NCBI GenBank assembly: GCA_013298745.1
Contig: JAAFIT010000107.1
Span: 1 to 7,520, forward strand
Direction of reading: 5' to 3'
Length of the DNA stretch: 7,520 nucleotides
From: Sphingomonadales bacterium
GTDB lineage: Bacteria > Pseudomonadota > Alphaproteobacteria > Sphingomonadales > Sphingomonadaceae
Shown here: one piece after another, positions 6,416 through 7,520 of the stretch
Layout: each line of letters starts with the position of its first letter
How positions within the stretch are numbered: position 1 is the stretch's first letter
Translations under genes and position numbers: made by a program
The notes under the pieces: model-generated
The model's input: only the letters and a program-made list of their open reading frames with translations
What the model was told of the DNA's origin: nothing
The model's database searches: none

Positions 6416-7180
6416 ATGGCCAGCACGCCTGCAAATCAGCCTGAATCGTCCCTGCCGCTGTTCTACAAATCGGTGGCACCGCTGTCGTCGCAGACGCATG
6501 CGACCTTCGGGTTGAAGCCGCGTGAGCATCTGGGCTTCACCAAGAACACCCATGCCATTCCGGTGACGGTTGATGAATTCGCCTTGTGCCAGCGCAGCTT
6601 CCCGATCGTCTTTGGTCTGGGTGAGGCTGCGGCACCGCTGGCGCTCCTCGGCTTGCAGGAAGGCAACAACCTCTATGTCGACGACAAGGGCGATTGGGAC
6701 GCCACCGCCTATGTCCCGGCCTTTGTGCGCCGCTATCCGTTCATGCTCGCCCGGCTTTCGCCCGAGACGCAGGACCTGTCGCTGTGCTTCGACGACACAT
6801 CGGAACAGCTGGCAGCCGGCGAGGGAGAGCCGCTGTTTGTCGATGGCCAGCCGAGCGAAGTCACCAAGTCCGTGCTCAATTTCTGCGAACAGTTCGAACA
6901 GGCGGTGAACCGCACGCGCATGTTCATGGAAGAAGTGACGAAGCTCAACCTGCTGATGGATGGTGAAGTCACCATTCAGCGCGAAGGGCTGGCCGAGCCG
7001 GCGGTCTATCGTGGTTTCCGCATGGTCGATGAAAGCCGCTTGCAGAACCTGCGCGGCGATCAGGCGCGCAAGCTGGTGCAGAACGGCATGATGGGGCTGA
7101 TCTATGCGCATCTGTTCTCGCTGTCGCTGATCTCGCCGCTGTTCGAACGCCAGTTTGCCGCCGCACAGCCGCAGGCTTGA
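6416..7180 (+). CDS. SapC family protein, 254 aa
   Basis: SapC-family proteins (PF07277) are named after a Campylobacter surface-array gene, but their biochemical role is not established. In sphingomonads and caulobacters they are often found in TonB-receptor and carbohydrate-use loci. Family hallmarks visible here are LPLFYK at 13-18, FPIVFG at 62-67, LALLGLQEGNNLYVD at 75-89, and W94 followed by AYVPAFVRRYPF at 98-109. LSLCFDD, an FC..F segment, FRMVDESRL and the C-terminal GLIYAHLFSLSL follow. The length is full for the family. There is no signal peptide, so the protein is probably cytoplasmic. The ATG at 6416 has AGAAAG nine bases upstream. The gene follows the FAD dehydrogenase by 120 bases and precedes cytochrome b561 by 81 bases. 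No halogenase or receptor gene is directly adjacent on this strand; the nearest receptor gene lies about 2.4 kb away on the other strand. Confidence 0.93.
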   Translation: MASTPANQPESSLPLFYKSVAPLSSQTHATFGLKPREHLGFTKNTHAIPVTVDEFALCQRSFPIVFGLGEAAAPLALLGLQEGNNLYVDDKGDWDATAYVPAFVRRYPFMLARLSPETQDLSLCFDDTSEQLAAGEGEPLFVDGQPSEVTKSVLNFCEQFEQAVNRTRMFMEEVTKLNLLMDGEVTIQREGLAEPAVYRGFRMVDESRLQNLRGDQARKLVQNGMMGLIYAHLFSLSLISPLFERQFAAAQPQA

Positions 7181-7191
7181 TCGGAATTCCA

Positions 7192-7222
7192 CCGGGCGTG
7201 GCCTTATTTGGTCGCAGCCCGG
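7192..7222 (+). other. Long stem-loop between sapC and the cytochrome b561 gene
   Basis: CCGGGC (7192-7197) pairs with GCCCGG (7217-7222). Inside, TGGCC (7199-7203) pairs with GGTCG (7210-7214) using two G-U pairs, leaving a TTATTT loop. The structure starts 12 bases after the sapC stop. No T-run follows, so it is not a standard Rho-independent terminator. It may protect the 3' end of the sapC message or help Rho-type or imperfect termination. Confidence 0.4.
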
Positions 7223-7236
7223 CGATGGCGTAACAT
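7208..7236 (+). promoter_or_regulatory. Possible sigma-70-type promoter for the cytochrome b561 gene
   Basis: TTGGTC (7208-7213) and TAACAT (7231-7236) have an ideal 17-base spacing. The -10 hexamer matches consensus at four of six positions and the -35 at three. The start codon would lie about 26 bases past the -10, giving a short leader. The -35 overlaps the stem-loop described just upstream. Confidence 0.28.
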
Positions 7237-7264
7237 CGGGGCGCTCCATGAAAGGGTCCCGATG
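7234..7264 (+). promoter_or_regulatory. Hairpin enclosing the ribosome binding site and start codon of the cytochrome b561 gene
   Basis: CATCGGGGC (7234-7242) can pair with GTCCCGATG (7256-7264): nine pairs, one of them G-U. The likely ribosome binding site AAAGGG (7251-7256) lies mostly in the 13-base loop, five bases before the start codon, and the ATG itself (7262-7264) is locked in the 3' arm. This could lower or gate translation. If the promoter proposed at 7208-7236 is used, the 5' arm might be partly missing from the transcript. Confidence 0.35.
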
Positions 7265-7520
7265 ACAACATCCGATGCTGCAAGCCAGCGTTACACCCGT
7301 GTCGCAGTGGGCCTGCACTGGCTGATTGCCCTGATCGTTATCGGCAATCTCATCGGTGGCCTGACCATCGACATTTTCCTCGATAGCACCGATCCCGCGA
7401 TGGTGACGACCGGCCGGACCATCATGGGCTTTCACAAGGCGCTCGGGCTTTCGGTGATCGCCCTGACGCTGGCGCGGATCGGCTGGCGCCTTGCCAACCC
7501 GCCGCCGCCGCTGCCGGCGC
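7262..7520 (+). CDS. Cytochrome b561-family di-haem membrane protein (N-terminal part, cut by window edge)
   Basis: Bacterial cytochrome b561 proteins (CybB/YodB type) are four-helix inner-membrane proteins with two b haems that exchange electrons with the quinone pool; some oxidise superoxide. The 86 visible residues begin with a short polar N-terminus including RYTRVAVGLHWL. A first membrane helix follows (about 14-39) with His19 in the GLHW motif as a haem ligand, then a periplasmic stretch rich in Asp and Thr. The second helix (about 54-77) contains GFHKALGLS with His58 as a haem ligand and the conserved LARIGWRL. A proline-rich loop follows at 80-85, as is usual before helix 3. Helices 3 and 4 lie beyond the window. 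The ATG at 7262 has AAAGGG five bases upstream. The frame is open at the edge and not broken. It may accept or deliver electrons for a partner encoded further right. Confidence 0.92.
   Translation, partial: MTTSDAASQRYTRVAVGLHWLIALIVIGNLIGGLTIDIFLDSTDPAMVTTGRTIMGFHKALGLSVIALTLARIGWRLANPPPPLPA

Overview
The window is GC-rich (roughly 60-65 % by eye) and densely coding. It looks like ordinary chromosome from an alphaproteobacterium, most probably a member of the Sphingomonadales. The evidence is the gene content: a large TonB-dependent receptor with the motif IEEIVVTAQR, a SapC-family protein, and a small secreted four-cysteine protein resembling DUF6491. The taxon is an inference, because no rRNA or other marker is present.

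Layout. The left half is transcribed leftward: an RhlE-like DEAD-box RNA helicase (954 to the left edge, C-terminus missing), a 966-residue TonB-dependent outer-membrane receptor (4028 to 1128), and a small exported cysteine-rich protein (4776 to 4249). The right half is transcribed rightward: a D-2-hydroxyglutarate/D-lactate dehydrogenase-type FAD enzyme (4895-6295), a SapC-family protein (6416-7180), and the start of a di-haem cytochrome b561-type membrane protein (7262 to the right edge). A divergent gap of 118 bases (4777-4894) separates the two halves. No gap between genes exceeds about 220 bases. I saw no tRNA, rRNA, CRISPR array, insertion sequence or phage gene.

Transcription. Two hairpins break the leftward genes into separate units. 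A canonical terminator (1075-1103) follows the receptor gene, and a weaker hairpin (4188-4213) follows the small secreted-protein gene. The rightward genes are spaced 120 and 81 bases apart, so they may be separate units or a loose operon. Several inverted repeats lie in the gaps. The most suggestive is a hairpin placing the cytochrome b561 start codon in a stem and its ribosome binding site in the loop.

How the genes fit together. The receptor, the small exported protein and SapC point to the cell envelope and nutrient uptake. The FAD enzyme and cytochrome b561 are both redox proteins that could feed electrons into the respiratory chain, but nothing here proves that they cooperate. I found no clear undescribed system; the unusual points are regulatory structures and poorly characterised families.
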